Positions 39,585 to 49,953 of a DNA stretch of 64,000 nucleotides are shown here, piece by piece. This DNA is from Halopseudomonas pachastrellae (GTDB lineage Bacteria > Pseudomonadota > Gammaproteobacteria > Pseudomonadales > Pseudomonadaceae), in contig NZ_FOUD01000018.1 in the NCBI RefSeq assembly GCF_900114765.1, positions 42,547 to 106,546 of the forward strand. The letters are read 5' to 3'. The position numbers were made by a program, and so were the translations under genes. Each line of letters opens with the position of its first letter. The first letter of the stretch is position 1. Below the pieces are notes generated by a model. The model ran no database searches. It was not told where the DNA came from and saw nothing but the letters and a program-made list of their open reading frames with translations.

Positions 39585-40250
39585 TCAGGCGAGCGCGGCC
39601 TGCTCCTGGGCGACAGCGCTGTCGGCACGCATGCCTGCAGCCAAAAAGGGCACCATCAGGCGTAAAACGCTGTCCACCGGGCGTGGCTCGCCCAGCTCAG
39701 CCTCGGCAATGGCGCGCAGAGCCTTCATGCTGGACATGGTAAACGCCGCGCTACCGAGCATGAAATGCACGCGCCAGAACAGCACCTGCGGGGGAATGCC
39801 CGGGACGGCACCCACCACCAGGCCCATGTAACGCTGGAACACCTTGCCGTACACCTCGCTGAGGTATTTGCGCAGGTGCCCCTGACTCTGGCTGAAAGCA
39901 AGCCCCAACAAGCGCATGAATGTTGCCAGATCATTGCCGCTGCGCGGCTTGACCGCCAGCGCCTGATCGACCAGCATCTCAAGCAAGGTTTCGAGGCTTT
40001 GCTGCGCCGCATCGCCGCGCTGCTCGCGCAGGTCAAGCTCACGCTCCAGGCTGCTGACAAAGGGGTCAAGGAAGCGCACAAAGACCGCCTGGATAAGCGC
40101 CTTTTTGGAACCAAAGTGGTAATTGACCGCGGCCAGATTGACCCCGGCCTTACTGGTAATCAAACGCAGCGACGTTTCGGCAAAGCCTTTTTCCGCAAAC
40201 AGCTGCTCGGCAGCATCCAGAATGCGCTTGACGGTATCAGACTGCGCCAT
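39585..40250 (-). CDS. psrA: TetR-family regulator PsrA (fatty-acid responsive)
   Basis: A 221-residue TetR repressor with an N-terminal helix-turn-helix (about residues 10-56, including TSLRLITSKAGVNLAAVNYHF). The C-terminal ligand domain is close to PsrA of P. aeruginosa and P. putida. That protein senses long-chain fatty acids, represses fadBA and its own gene, and activates rpoS. Identification is supported by its place next to lexA and by a palindromic PsrA-type operator 42 bp upstream. A second such site lies in front of fadB in this window. The ATG has a GGGGAGGG ribosome site. Confidence 0.92.
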   Translation of the reverse strand: MAQSDTVKRILDAAEQLFAEKGFAETSLRLITSKAGVNLAAVNYHFGSKKALIQAVFVRFLDPFVSSLERELDLREQRGDAAQQSLETLLEMLVDQALAVKPRSGNDLATFMRLLGLAFSQSQGHLRKYLSEVYGKVFQRYMGLVVGAVPGIPPQVLFWRVHFMLGSAAFTMSSMKALRAIAEAELGEPRPVDSVLRLMVPFLAAGMRADSAVAQEQAALA

Positions 40251-40291
40251 GCGTCCCTCCCCGGTTGACGTACAGGATAAAAGCGAACAAT

Positions 40292-40315
40292 CGTTTCAAA
40301 CATACGTTTAAAACG
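40292..40315. promoter_or_regulatory. PsrA operator in the psrA promoter
   Basis: A 24-base near-palindrome (CGTTT C AAAC ATAC GTTT A AAACG), 20 of 24 positions symmetric. Its core CAAAC-N4-GTTTA fits the published PsrA consensus (G/CAAAC-N2-4-GTTTG/C). It is 42 bp before the psrA ATG, over the likely -35 region, so autorepression is expected. Confidence 0.75.
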
Positions 40316-40428
40316 AAATACCGTCAACCCTTCCTGCCCCCGCCTGCATGAAACCCGCATTACGCCCCGGCACACCGCACACTCTCTCCCTTTAACAGCA
40401 CCAGCGAACCGCCAGATCAAATTCAGGG

Positions 40429-40456
40429 TTGTCGAGCGCAGTTAACTGTATATAAT
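40429..40456 (+). promoter_or_regulatory. Promoter of lexA-sulA
   Basis: TTGTCG (40429-40434), 16-base spacer, TATAAT (40451-40456). The -10 is a perfect match and lies wholly inside the SOS box, so LexA binding would block polymerase directly. Confidence 0.8.
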
Positions 40457-40461
40457 CACAG
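40446..40461. promoter_or_regulatory. SOS box (LexA operator)
   Basis: CTGTATATAATCACAG matches the gammaproteobacterial LexA site CTG-N10-CAG with an AT-rich centre. It lies 29 bp before the lexA ATG. Confidence 0.88.
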
Positions 40462-40490
40462 CTACTGGATAAAAACACAGGCACCATTCC

Positions 40491-41099
40491 ATGCAGAAGC
40501 TAACCGCACGACAACAGCAGGTTCTGGCCTTCATCAAGGAGTACATGGACGGCAACGGGTACCCGCCGACCCGGGTCGACATCGCCAAGACACTGGGCTT
40601 CAAGTCCCCCAACGCCGCCGAGGATCACCTGCGCGCACTGGCACGCAAAGGCGCCATTGAAATGATCCCCGGCGCGTCCCGCGGCATCCGCCTCCCCGAG
40701 TCAGAGGCTGACAGCAGCGACGGCCAACTGCCCGTCATCGGCCGCGTCGCCGCTGGCGCACCAGTCCTGGCGCTGGAGAATGTCGAGGATCATTGCCGTA
40801 TCGACCCGGACTTTTTCCAGCCACGTGCCGATTATCTGCTGCGTGTACAGGGTGAAAGTATGCGTGACATCGGCATTATGGATGGCGACCTGCTGGCAGT
40901 GCACCGCACCAGTGAAGCCCGCAACGGCCAAATTGTCGTGGCACGCATCGGTGAAGAGGTGACCGTAAAACGCTTTCAAAAGCAGGGCCGCAAGGTCTCG
41001 CTGATAGCTGAAAACCCCGACTTCAAACCAATCGAAGTCGACCTCACCGAACAGGAACTTACCATTGAAGGTTTAAGCGTCGGCGTTATCCGTCGCTGA
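40491..41099 (+). CDS. lexA: SOS repressor LexA
   Basis: Repressor of the SOS regulon that self-cleaves when RecA is activated. The 202-residue protein has an N-terminal winged helix (about 1-70), a cleavage site Ala88-Gly89 in GRVAAGAP, and the Ser123/Lys160 catalytic dyad in [10 protein letters not shown] and VTVKRFQ. All key residues are intact. It is autoregulated through the SOS box upstream and is followed 10 nt later by sulA, an arrangement typical of Pseudomonas. Confidence 0.98.
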   Translation: MQKLTARQQQVLAFIKEYMDGNGYPPTRVDIAKTLGFKSPNAAEDHLRALARKGAIEMIPGASRGIRLPESEADSSDGQLPVIGRVAAGAPVLALENVEDHCRIDPDFFQPRADYLLRVQGESMRDIGIMDGDLLAVHRTSEARNGQIVVARIGEEVTVKRFQKQGRKVSLIAENPDFKPIEVDLTEQELTIEGLSVGVIRR

Positions 41100-41109
41100 G
41101 GAGCTGATC

Positions 41110-41592
41110 ATGCAGTACGCCCGCACCGAACAACAGACCCTGACCCAGGCCGACCTGTTTCACAACGCCCTGATGGCCAGCCGACTCAAACACGAGCGTC
41201 TTGATGCCACGCCCAGGCAGACAGTCGAAGATACGGAAGGCAGCTACAGCGAGATGAGCCTGCAAGGCAGCGCGCGCCAGTGCCTGCAATGGCTTGCGCC
41301 GGTACTGCGTGACCTGAGCACACGTAACAGCCGCCGCTGGCTGACCCTGATCGACCCGCCGGCAGCCGTCAGCCAGCAATGGCTGCGCGGTGCCAACCTC
41401 GACCCGCAGCGCATCATGATTGTGCGCTCCAAGTCCGGCATGGACACCCTGACCCTGTGCTGTGACCTGCTGAAGATGGGCGGCAGCCATACGGTTGTCA
41501 GCTGGCTCGACAAAGACAGCTGCAGCGCACCACGGCTTGAGCGCGCCGCCCGGATCGGCCATTGCCATAGCCTGAACGTGCACCTGGGCTGA
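41110..41592 (+). CDS. sulA: Cell-division inhibitor SulA
   Basis: A 160-residue SulA-family protein expected to block FtsZ polymerisation after DNA damage. The RecA-like fold segment QCLQWLAPVLRDLSTRNSRRWLTLIDPP and the later SKSGMDTLTLCCDLLKMGGSHTVVSWLD match Pseudomonas SulA. Cotranscription with lexA (10-nt gap, GAGGAG ribosome site) places it under SOS control. It ends in a good terminator. Enteric SulA has its own operator instead. Confidence 0.92.
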   Translation: MQYARTEQQTLTQADLFHNALMASRLKHERLDATPRQTVEDTEGSYSEMSLQGSARQCLQWLAPVLRDLSTRNSRRWLTLIDPPAAVSQQWLRGANLDPQRIMIVRSKSGMDTLTLCCDLLKMGGSHTVVSWLDKDSCSAPRLERAARIGHCHSLNVHLG

Positions 41593-41603
41593 TACAAAGA
41601 AAA

Positions 41604-41633
41604 AGGCCAGCTTTTCAGCTGGCCTCTTTTGTG
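41604..41633. terminator. Bidirectional terminator after sulA
   Basis: AGGCCAGCT, loop TTTC, AGCTGGCCT, then CTTTTGTG on the plus side and TTTTTCTTTG on the minus side. It serves lexA-sulA and the convergent small gene. Confidence 0.88.
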
Positions 41634-41645
41634 TCTGCTCGGCGC

Positions 41646-41891
41646 TCAGTGCAGAACCCGATCCTCCGGGATCAGCTCGCCGTCTTCGTCTTCATCGTCC
41701 ATCATCTGCCCGGCCATCTGCATGCCGGCGCTGATCATCACCTTGGCGACTTCAATGTAGTTGCCCTGCAGATATTCGCGTGCATCGTCGGAAAACTCGA
41801 TTACCAGCAGCGGCTCCCCTTCCTCGTCGGAACGACGCAGCGCCACCTTGCCGTTGGCGAGTTCGACGATTTCCAGAAAGGGTGAAGACAT
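41646..41891 (-). CDS. Small acidic protein of unknown function
   Basis: An 81-residue acidic protein with no signal peptide or membrane helix. It begins MSSPFLEIVELANGKVALRRSD and contains SDDAREYLQGNYIEVAKVMISAGM followed by an Asp/Glu-rich tail (MMDDEDEDGE). I recognise it as a conserved Pseudomonas protein that sits between sulA and the DUF6586 gene, but know of no function. The start chosen has a GGAGAA ribosome site; a 13-codon extension upstream was rejected. The gene is convergent with sulA. Confidence 0.85.
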   Translation of the reverse strand: MSSPFLEIVELANGKVALRRSDEEGEPLLVIEFSDDAREYLQGNYIEVAKVMISAGMQMAGQMMDDEDEDGELIPEDRVLH

Positions 41892-41954
41892 GACACGGTT
41901 CTCCTGTATGACAGCGGCGCAGTGTAACACAGCGCCGCTCTCAGAGCATCCGCG

Positions 41955-42455
41955 CTACCACTCCTGCATGCCGTCGCGGTAGGCCGCCACACGCTCGGAC
42001 AGCGCCTGCAGGGCCTCCTGCGCATCTGCGCTGCCCCACTCGGTCGTAGCAACGGCGCTGCTCGCTATCAGCGACTCGGCTTTGCTGTCAGCTGGCACCG
42101 GCGGCGCCTGCAAGCGCTGCCAGGCGCCGATCACGCCTGCCAGCCAGGTGCCCTTGCTGTCAGCCAACTCGGTCAGCTCCGCCAGCTCCGGACCGGGAAA
42201 GCGCTGCACCACCGACGGAACCAGCACAGCCTCGACCTGACGTGCATCAACCAGCGGCCAGCGATAGCGGTCGGCGACTTCATGGATCAGTGCCAGCGCC
42301 CCGCGGTACAGGTGAAACACTGCGTGCTCGCGGTGGTACTGCGCCTGGGTCAAGGCATCAAGCGCATTGCTGCTCTCAGCCTGCTGCCAGGACTCAATCG
42401 CCTTGCGCGCAAAGAACAGCGCCTGATTGGTACGGGTATAAGCTTCATTGGCCAT
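41955..42455 (-). CDS. DUF6586 family protein
   Basis: A 166-residue soluble, helix-rich protein. The N-terminus MANEAYTRTNQALFFARKAIESWQ and the QYHREHAVFHLYRGALALIHEVADRY segment are conserved in Pseudomonas proteins encoded next to topA. Function is unknown; the regularly spaced helices suggest an alpha bundle. The stop of topA lies 11 nt upstream of its start on the same strand, so it is likely cotranscribed with topA. Confidence 0.85.
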   Translation of the reverse strand: MANEAYTRTNQALFFARKAIESWQQAESSNALDALTQAQYHREHAVFHLYRGALALIHEVADRYRWPLVDARQVEAVLVPSVVQRFPGPELAELTELADSKGTWLAGVIGAWQRLQAPPVPADSKAESLIASSAVATTEWGSADAQEALQALSERVAAYRDGMQEW

Positions 42456-42466
42456 GGCTGATCACC

Positions 42467-45088
42467 TCAACGCTTGGCTTTCTTGCTGCGGCTGTCGTCA
42501 ACCGACCACTTCTTGCCGTCGTGGAATGCACGCCAGCCAGTCGGTTTGCCTTCAACTTCCGTCTGTACGTACTGCTCCTTGGTCTTGCGACTATAGCGCA
42601 CCACGGTCGGGTTACCATCCGGGTCAGCAACCGGCGCATCCAGCAGGAAGTGATACTTGGGATCGATTTCGCTCTTGTGCGGCAGCAATTCCTTAACCAG
42701 CGGCGCACGGGTTTCCCGGTTTTTCGGGAACTGGCTGGCGGCCAGGAACAACCCAGAAGCCCCGTCCCGCAAGACGTAGACATCGTCTACCTTCTCGCAC
42801 TTGAGCTCGGGCATGGGCACAGGATCAGCCTTGGGCGGCGCTGCCTCGCCGTTGCGCAGCAACTTGCGGGTGTTCTTGCACTCGCTGTTGGTGCAGCCGA
42901 AGTACTTGCCGAAACGGCCGGTCTTCAGCTGCATTTCACTGCCGCACTTGTCGCACTCCAGCGTCGGGCCATCGTAGCCCTTGATCTTGAACTGGCCCTC
43001 TTCAATCTCGAAGCCAGAGCAGTCCGGATTGTTACCGCAAACATGCAGCTTGCGACGTTCATCAATCAGGTAGCTGTCCATCGCCGTGCCGCACAGGCCA
43101 CAGCGACGCTTGCCGCGCAGTACGCGGGACTCGCCCTCGTCATCATCGGCGGCCACTTCGTTGCCCGGCACCAGGTTGATGGTGGCCTTGCAGCGCTCTT
43201 TCGGCGGCAGCGCGTAACCAGAACAGCCGAGAAATACGCCGGTAGACGCCGTACGAATCATCATTGGCCGTCCGCACTCATGACAGGCAATGTCGGTCAG
43301 CGTCGGCTGATTGGCGCGCATCCCTTTGTCATCACCTGATGCAGAAGCTGCGCTAAGCTTGGCGCTGAAGTCGCTGTAGAAATCATTCAGCACCTTCTTC
43401 CAGAACACCTTACCCTGCGCCACGTCATCCAGCGACTCTTCCATATTGGCGGTAAAGCCATAGTCCATCAGGTTGGGGAAGCTCTCATTCAGGCGCTCGG
43501 TCACGATGTCGCCCATCTTCTCGGCGTAGAAGCGACGATTGTTGAGCGTGACGTACCCACGATCCTGAATGGTGGAAATAATCGAGGCATAGGTCGAAGG
43601 ACGGCCGATACCGCGCTTCTCCAGCTCTTTTACCAGGCTCGCCTCGGCGTAACGCGCCGGCGGCTTGGTAAAGTGCTGTTTGGGCTCCAGGGCCTGCAAC
43701 GCCATGACGTCATCAACCTGAATCTCAGGCAGCACCTCGTCCTCACCGCCCTTACCCTGCTGCGGCATCACGCGGGTGTAACCATCAAACTTGAGGATCC
43801 GACCCTTGGCACGCAGCTCAAAGTCACCAGCAGCCACCTGGATGTTAGTGGACAGGTACTTGGCCGGCGTCATCTGACAGGCCACAAACTGACGCCAGAT
43901 CAGCTCGTACAGACGCTCGGCATCACGCTCCATGCCTTTGAGATCAGTCTGTTTAAGCTTCACATCGGAGGGGCGAATAGCTTCGTGAGCCTCTTGCGCA
44001 CCTTCCTTGCTGCTATACAGGTTGGGCTTTTCCGGCAGATAAGGCGCGCCGAAGTTGCTTTCGATATAGCTGCGCGCCATGGCGATCGCGTCCGCCGACA
44101 GGTTGGTCGAGTCGGTACGCATATAGGTGATATAACCCGCCTCATACAGACGCTGGGCCATCATCATGGTTTTCTTTACGCTGAAGCCCAGGCGCGTACT
44201 CGCAGCCTGCTGCAGCGTGGACGTAATAAAGGGCGCATTGGGGCGCGAGCTGGTCGGCTTGTCTTCACGTTTGGCAACCTTATAGGCCGCCTCTGTCAGC
44301 AGTGCCAGGGCCGCATCGGCCTCGGCCTTGTTGCCCGGGCGGAAGGTCTCGCCGTTCTGCTTGACGACCTGAAAGCGCACGCTTTCGGCCTTGGGGGTGT
44401 TCAGCTTGGCGTGAACCTCCCAGAACTCCTCGGGTACGAACGCACGAATCTCGCGCTCGCGATCGACAATCAGCTTTACGGCTACCGACTGCACCCGACC
44501 GGCAGACAGGCCACGGGCGATTTTCTGCCACAGCAGCGGCGACACCATATAGCCGACCACGCGATCGAGAAAACGCCGCGCCTGCTGCGCGTTGACCCGG
44601 TTCATATCCAGGTCGCCCGGCTCGGAAAAAGCCTCCTGAATCGCCTTTTTGGTAATTTCGTTGAACACCACGCGCTTGTAGCGGGAATCATCACCGCCGA
44701 TGCTCTCGCGCAAGTGCCAGGCAATAGCCTCCCCTTCGCGGTCCAAGTCCGTCGCGAGATAGACGGTGTCAGCGTCCTTGGCCAGGCGGCGCAACTCGTC
44801 CACCACCTTTTCTTTGCCGGGCAGGATCTCGTAATGGGCTTTCCAGTCGTTTTCCGGATCAACGCCCATGCGCTTGACCAACTGGGCGCGCGCCTTCTGC
44901 TGCTTTTCCTGCTCGCTGGCAGCAGCCTTGCGCCCACCTTTGGGTTTGCTTTCGGTCTTGCCGCTGCCGCTGGTGGGCAGGTCGCGAATATGGCCGATAC
45001 TCGACTTCACCACAAACTCGTTGCCGAGATACTTGTTGATTGTCTTGGCCTTGGCTGGCGACTCCACAATGACCAGTGCTTTTCCCAT
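42467..45088 (-). CDS. topA: DNA topoisomerase I
   Basis: Type IA topoisomerase that relaxes negative supercoils behind RNA polymerase. The 873-residue protein starts [16 protein letters not shown] (toprim domain). The active-site Tyr322 is in YITYMRTDS, close to the E. coli position 319. The C-terminal region contains three cysteine clusters that resemble topoisomerase zinc ribbons (CHECG, CGLCG, CDKCG starts), then a topoisomerase C-terminal repeat. A longer in-frame start at 45283 was rejected because the [10 protein letters not shown] start is universal. It is followed by the DUF6586 gene. Confidence 0.97.
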   Translation of the reverse strand: MGKALVIVESPAKAKTINKYLGNEFVVKSSIGHIRDLPTSGSGKTESKPKGGRKAAASEQEKQQKARAQLVKRMGVDPENDWKAHYEILPGKEKVVDELRRLAKDADTVYLATDLDREGEAIAWHLRESIGGDDSRYKRVVFNEITKKAIQEAFSEPGDLDMNRVNAQQARRFLDRVVGYMVSPLLWQKIARGLSAGRVQSVAVKLIVDREREIRAFVPEEFWEVHAKLNTPKAESVRFQVVKQNGETFRPGNKAEADAALALLTEAAYKVAKREDKPTSSRPNAPFITSTLQQAASTRLGFSVKKTMMMAQRLYEAGYITYMRTDSTNLSADAIAMARSYIESNFGAPYLPEKPNLYSSKEGAQEAHEAIRPSDVKLKQTDLKGMERDAERLYELIWRQFVACQMTPAKYLSTNIQVAAGDFELRAKGRILKFDGYTRVMPQQGKGGEDEVLPEIQVDDVMALQALEPKQHFTKPPARYAEASLVKELEKRGIGRPSTYASIISTIQDRGYVTLNNRRFYAEKMGDIVTERLNESFPNLMDYGFTANMEESLDDVAQGKVFWKKVLNDFYSDFSAKLSAASASGDDKGMRANQPTLTDIACHECGRPMMIRTASTGVFLGCSGYALPPKERCKATINLVPGNEVAADDDEGESRVLRGKRRCGLCGTAMDSYLIDERRKLHVCGNNPDCSGFEIEEGQFKIKGYDGPTLECDKCGSEMQLKTGRFGKYFGCTNSECKNTRKLLRNGEAAPPKADPVPMPELKCEKVDDVYVLRDGASGLFLAASQFPKNRETRAPLVKELLPHKSEIDPKYHFLLDAPVADPDGNPTVVRYSRKTKEQYVQTEVEGKPTGWRAFHDGKKWSVDDSRSKKAKR

Positions 45089-45179
45089 GGATACTTGTTT
45101 TCCTGACCCGAACTGAACTCGAAGCTGACACTCAACCCCTTCTGGCAGGACACTGCCGGACAGGCTGGAGGGCCAGAGC

Positions 45180-45392
45180 CTACACGTCTTCGCTGATAAA
45201 GGTAAAGCGTGGATATGCCTCGCCGTCAACCTCGACCTGCTCGTTGAACATGGCCAGCGGTCTGACCCAGAGATCAAAATCACCGTACAGAGTGCGATAG
45301 ACCACCAAGGCTTCCTCGGTCTCTGAGTGTCGCGCCAGACCGATAACCTGATAGTCCTTTCCTTTATAGTGCCGATAGCGTCCTGGACGCAT
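45180..45392 (-). CDS. DUF1653 small protein
   Basis: A 70-residue protein that consists of a single DUF1653 domain. The sequence begins [25 protein letters not shown] and contains [20 protein letters not shown], both diagnostic of the family. It is predicted to be an SH3-like beta barrel; function is unknown. The ATG follows a GAGGAGG-type ribosome site on the minus strand. It is 91 nt upstream of topA and downstream of the fadBA terminator. Confidence 0.9.
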   Translation of the reverse strand: MRPGRYRHYKGKDYQVIGLARHSETEEALVVYRTLYGDFDLWVRPLAMFNEQVEVDGEAYPRFTFISEDV

Positions 45393-45413
45393 GTACAACC
45401 TCCTCACAGCAAT

Positions 45414-45442
45414 AAAAAAGCCGAGGCACAGGGCCTCGGCTT
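45414..45442 (-). terminator. Rho-independent terminator of fadBA
   Basis: Minus strand: AAGCCGAGGC, loop CCTGT, GCCTCGGCTT, then TTTTATT. It lies 20 bases after the fadA stop. Confidence 0.92.
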
Positions 45443-45461
45443 CATTCACCAGCCAGAGCCG

Positions 45462-46667
<1,206 letters not shown>

Positions 46668-48815
46668 TTAACCGAAGAATTTCTGACCGTTCTTCGCCAT
46701 TTCACGCAGCTTTTCAGTCGGTGCGTACATGGCGCCGAATTCGGCGTATTTGTCAGCGATGGCGACGAATTCAGCCACGCCCAGGGTGTCGATGTAGCGC
46801 AGCGCGCCACCACGGAAGGGCGGGAAGCCGATACCGTAGACCAGACCCATATCAGCGTCGGCCGCGGACTCGACGATGCCGTCTTCCAGGCAGCGTACGG
46901 TTTCCAGACACAGCGGAACCATCATGATCTCGATGATTTCTTCGTCGGTAAACTCGCGTTGCTCCAGAACCACTTCTTTCAGCAGTTCGTAAGCCTTGGC
47001 GTCGACCACCTTCTTCGGCTTGCCCTTCTTGTCCATCTCGTAGGCGTAGAAACCGCTACCGGTCTTCTGACCCAGGCGGCCGGCGTCGTACATGACGTCA
47101 ACAGCGGTGCGGGTCTTGTCAGCCATGCGATCCGGGTAACCTTCGGCCATGACGTCACGACCGTGATGACCGGTGTCCATGCCGACAACGTCCATCAGGT
47201 AAGCCGGGCCCATCGGCCAGCCGAATTTTTCCATGATCTTGTCGACGCGCTGGAAGTCAGCACCCATACCGATCAGACGAGCGAAGCCGCCGAAGTACGG
47301 GAACAGAACGCGGTTGACCAGGAAGCCGGGGCAGTCGTTGACGACAACCGGGGTCTTACCCATTTTCTTGGCGTAGGCAACGGTGGTGGCAACAGCCTTC
47401 TCGCTGGACTTCTCGCCACGAATAACCTCAACCAGCGGCATCATGTGTACCGGGTTGAAGAAGTGCATGCCGCAGAAGTTTTCCGGACGCTTCAGCGCTT
47501 CGGCCAGGTAGGTGATGGAGATGGTAGAGGTGTTGGAGGTGATGATGGTGTCTTCAGTCACCTGACCTTCTACTTCAGCCAGCACGGCGTGCTTGACCTT
47601 CGGGTTCTCGACAACCGCTTCAACCACCAGGTCAACTTCCTTGAAGTCGCCGTAGGACATGGTCGGGCGGATGGCGTTCAGCGCCTTGGCCATCTGCTCG
47701 GGCTTCATGCGGCCCTTGGCTACACGCTTGCCCAGCAGCTTGGAGGCTTCGTCCAGACCCAGCTGGATGCCTTCCTCGCGGATGTCCTTCATCAGGATCG
47801 GGGTGCCCTTGACCGCAGACTGGTAGGCGATACCGCCACCCATGATACCCGCGCCCAGTACGGCAGCCAAGTTCACGTCAGCAGCCTGCTTATCGTACTT
47901 CTTGGCCTTGTGCTTGAGCACCTGATCATTCAGGAACAGACCTACCAGGCTGGCAGCAACAGACGTCTTGGCCAGCTTGGCAAAACCAGCGGCTTCCACT
48001 TCCAGTGCTTTTTCACGACCATGGTTGGCTGCTTTCTGAATGGTCTTGATGGCTTCAACCGGCGCCGGGTAGTTCGGGCCAGCCTGACCTGCAACGAAAC
48101 CTTTGGAGGTTTCGAACGCCATCATCTGCTCAATGGTGTTGAGCTTGATCTTTTCCAGCTTGGGCTGACGCTTAGCCTTGTAATCCAGCTCGCCAGCGAT
48201 GGCACGCTTGATCACGTCGATGGCAGCGGCTTTAAGCTTGTCATCAGCAACAACAGCGTCAACAGCACCGGCTTTCAGTGCCTTGTCAGCGCGCTGCTCG
48301 GAACCGCCGCAGATCCACTCAATGGCGTTATCCACACCGATGATGCGCGGCAGGCGAACAGTGCCACCGAAGCCCGGGTAGATACCCAGTTTAACTTCCG
48401 GCAGACCGATCTTGGCGCTGGCGGCCATGACACGGAAGTCAGCAGCCAGACACATTTCCAGACCACCGCCCAGCGCGATGCCGTTGATGGCAGCGACCGT
48501 GGGGACATTCAGGTCTTCAAACGCGTTGAAGATCTTGTTGGCGGACAAGTTGCCGGCAACCAGATCTTCTTCAGGCAACTTGAAGGTGCTGACGAATTCG
48601 GTGATGTCGGCGCCGACGATGAACACGTCCTTGCCGCTGGTGACAACAACGCCCTTGACGTCGGCGTTGTTCTGGATGGCCTGCACTGCCGCATCGAGCT
48701 CGGACAGAGTGGCGCTGTTGAACTTGTTGACCGACTCGCCCTGCAGATCAAATCTGAGCTCGACGATGCCGTCTTCAAGGCCTTGAACCGTGATGGCTTT
48801 ACCTTCGTAAATCAT
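46668..48815 (-). CDS. fadB: Fatty-acid oxidation complex alpha subunit FadB
   Basis: Multifunctional enzyme carrying enoyl-CoA hydratase/isomerase and 3-hydroxyacyl-CoA dehydrogenase activities. The 715-residue protein has an N-terminal crotonase domain with [18 protein letters not shown] (catalytic glutamate region). The NAD domain begins [15 protein letters not shown] near residue 315, and [14 protein letters not shown] marks the dehydrogenase domain. The ATG at the second of two adjacent candidate starts has GGAG 8 nt upstream. It forms the fadBA operon with the thiolase gene; a PsrA-type site lies 126 bp upstream. Confidence 0.98.
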   Translation of the reverse strand: MIYEGKAITVQGLEDGIVELRFDLQGESVNKFNSATLSELDAAVQAIQNNADVKGVVVTSGKDVFIVGADITEFVSTFKLPEEDLVAGNLSANKIFNAFEDLNVPTVAAINGIALGGGLEMCLAADFRVMAASAKIGLPEVKLGIYPGFGGTVRLPRIIGVDNAIEWICGGSEQRADKALKAGAVDAVVADDKLKAAAIDVIKRAIAGELDYKAKRQPKLEKIKLNTIEQMMAFETSKGFVAGQAGPNYPAPVEAIKTIQKAANHGREKALEVEAAGFAKLAKTSVAASLVGLFLNDQVLKHKAKKYDKQAADVNLAAVLGAGIMGGGIAYQSAVKGTPILMKDIREEGIQLGLDEASKLLGKRVAKGRMKPEQMAKALNAIRPTMSYGDFKEVDLVVEAVVENPKVKHAVLAEVEGQVTEDTIITSNTSTISITYLAEALKRPENFCGMHFFNPVHMMPLVEVIRGEKSSEKAVATTVAYAKKMGKTPVVVNDCPGFLVNRVLFPYFGGFARLIGMGADFQRVDKIMEKFGWPMGPAYLMDVVGMDTGHHGRDVMAEGYPDRMADKTRTAVDVMYDAGRLGQKTGSGFYAYEMDKKGKPKKVVDAKAYELLKEVVLEQREFTDEEIIEIMMVPLCLETVRCLEDGIVESAADADMGLVYGIGFPPFRGGALRYIDTLGVAEFVAIADKYAEFGAMYAPTEKLREMAKNGQKFFG

Positions 48816-48940
48816 CAACTGATCTCCACGCTATGAAAAGCACATGAGAAACACCGGCTGACCCGACCGCCTGTGCAGACGAGGGCCAAACCCGTGTCAT
48901 GAACGATCCCGATAATCCGGGACGGGATGAACCAAAAAAT

Positions 48941-48956
48941 TCATACGACCGTTTGA
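48941..48956. promoter_or_regulatory. Candidate PsrA operator upstream of fadBA
   Basis: Read on the minus strand: TCAAAC-GGTC-GTATGA. The left half and spacing equal those of the psrA operator (TCAAAC-ATAC-GTTTAA); the right half matches at 4 of 6. It is 126 bp before the fadB ATG. PsrA repression of fadBA is established in P. aeruginosa. Confidence 0.6.
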
Positions 48957-49356
48957 TTCGGGTGCGCACACCTTCTTTCAATTCCTGACGGTTGTCAATT
49001 GCCGGCGCACCGCCCAGGCGCCGCCCAACAGCGTACGCCCCTGCGAAGACAGATTCAAAGTCATTGAAAAACAAGGCGTTGCGACGCAAACATGTCGCGA
49101 CCCGCAGAACATAAAATCAATGCGCCAGCACACCAACACATCACTATAGAAGCCTGCCGAGCGGCGCGCCAGAGCGCCTGGCGACCTCCGGCCGTATGCC
49201 CGGCACTGGGCCGGCGCTTTCAGCCGGCGTATGCTGAGTTCGAAGATCGTAAATAGAGAAGCTAGCCGCCCATCGACACAACGCATGACAGCTGAAAAAG
49301 GTCGGGGCTTAGGAAGAGTGGTCACATCACCTTAAGCGGAATCAGCGACGCACCGC

Positions 49357-49386
49357 TTGCGATCAGGCCGGGGCAACGCCTAGTAT
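49357..49386 (+). promoter_or_regulatory. Promoter of uspA
   Basis: TTGCGA (49357-49362), 18-base spacer, TAGTAT (49381-49386). The start near 49393 leaves an 18-nt leader carrying the AAGGAG ribosome site. Confidence 0.55.
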
Positions 49387-49410
49387 CCGAGCAAAAAGGA
49401 GAAAGAGCCT

Positions 49411-49848
49411 ATGCTGTACAAACACGTTCTGGTGGCCGTCGATCTGATTGAAGAGTGTCGGGCGGTTGCCGATCACGCCATGCAGCTGGCCAACGCACTG
49501 AATGCCAAGCTGTCGCTGCTGCATGTGGTCGAGCCGCTTGCGATGGCCTACGGGGGCGATGTGCCCATGGACCTGTCGATGCTGCAACAGCAGCAGTTCG
49601 AGCAGGCCAAGGAGCGCATGCAGCTGTTTGCCGCCGACTACGGGCTGCCCGACGAGTGCCTGCAGATCGCCTTCGGCCATCCACGCCAGGAAATTCACCG
49701 GGTGGCCACCGATCAGGAGTGCGACCTTATCGTTGTAGGTAGCCACGGTCGACACGGCCTCGCCCTGCTACTGGGCTCTACCGCCAATGACGTACTGCAC
49801 GGCGCACCCTGCGATGTCATTGCGGTACGGCTGGGGAAGAAGGGCTAA
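49411..49848 (+). CDS. uspA: Universal stress protein, UspA family
   Basis: A 145-residue single-domain Usp protein. It begins MLYKHVLVAVDLIEE, and the C-terminal segment GSHGRHGLALLLGST fits the G-2x-G-9x-G-S/T ATP-binding motif, so it is probably an ATP-binding member. Members promote survival in starvation and low-energy states. A strong AAAAGGAGAAAG ribosome site precedes the ATG. It is a single-gene unit that ends at a heptad-type inverted repeat shared with the convergent uup gene. Confidence 0.94.
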   Translation: MLYKHVLVAVDLIEECRAVADHAMQLANALNAKLSLLHVVEPLAMAYGGDVPMDLSMLQQQQFEQAKERMQLFAADYGLPDECLQIAFGHPRQEIHRVATDQECDLIVVGSHGRHGLALLLGSTANDVLHGAPCDVIAVRLGKKG

Positions 49849-49860
49849 CGGCCCTCCGGG

Positions 49861-49940
49861 AGCTGCAAGCCGCAAGCCTCAAGCTGCAAGAGAAACCCGA
49901 AAGACAGCTTTCCCTCGCTTGCAGCTTGTAGCTTGCAGCT
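49861..49940. repeat. Heptad-based inverted repeat between uspA and uup
   Basis: The left arm (49863-49890) is four tandem 7-mers, CTGCAAG CCGCAAG CCTCAAG CTGCAAG. The right arm (49918-49938) is three 7-mers in the opposite sense, CTTGCAG CTTGTAG CTTGCAG. The arms can pair over about 22 bases around a 27-base loop. I recall similar repeats in intergenic DNA of many Pseudomonas genomes. Its position between convergent genes suggests it also limits read-through. Confidence 0.8.
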
Positions 49941-49953
49941 AGAGCGGAGCGGC

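Larger units (their letters stand above)
48816..49410. other. Divergent intergenic region between fadB and uspA
   Basis: About 595 bases without a gene I can support; open frames here have no family features or ribosome sites. It holds the PsrA-type site near 48950 and the uspA promoter near 49370. In between (49150-49230) are GC-rich inverted repeats such as GCCGGCGCTTTCAGCCGGC. The space is large for this compact window, so an unrecognised small RNA is possible. Confidence 0.5.

Noticed and set aside
48978..49325. Minus-strand frame of 115 codons in the fadB-uspA gap
   Set aside because: No ribosome site, no recognisable motif and an unnatural residue mix; overlaps other equally weak frames.
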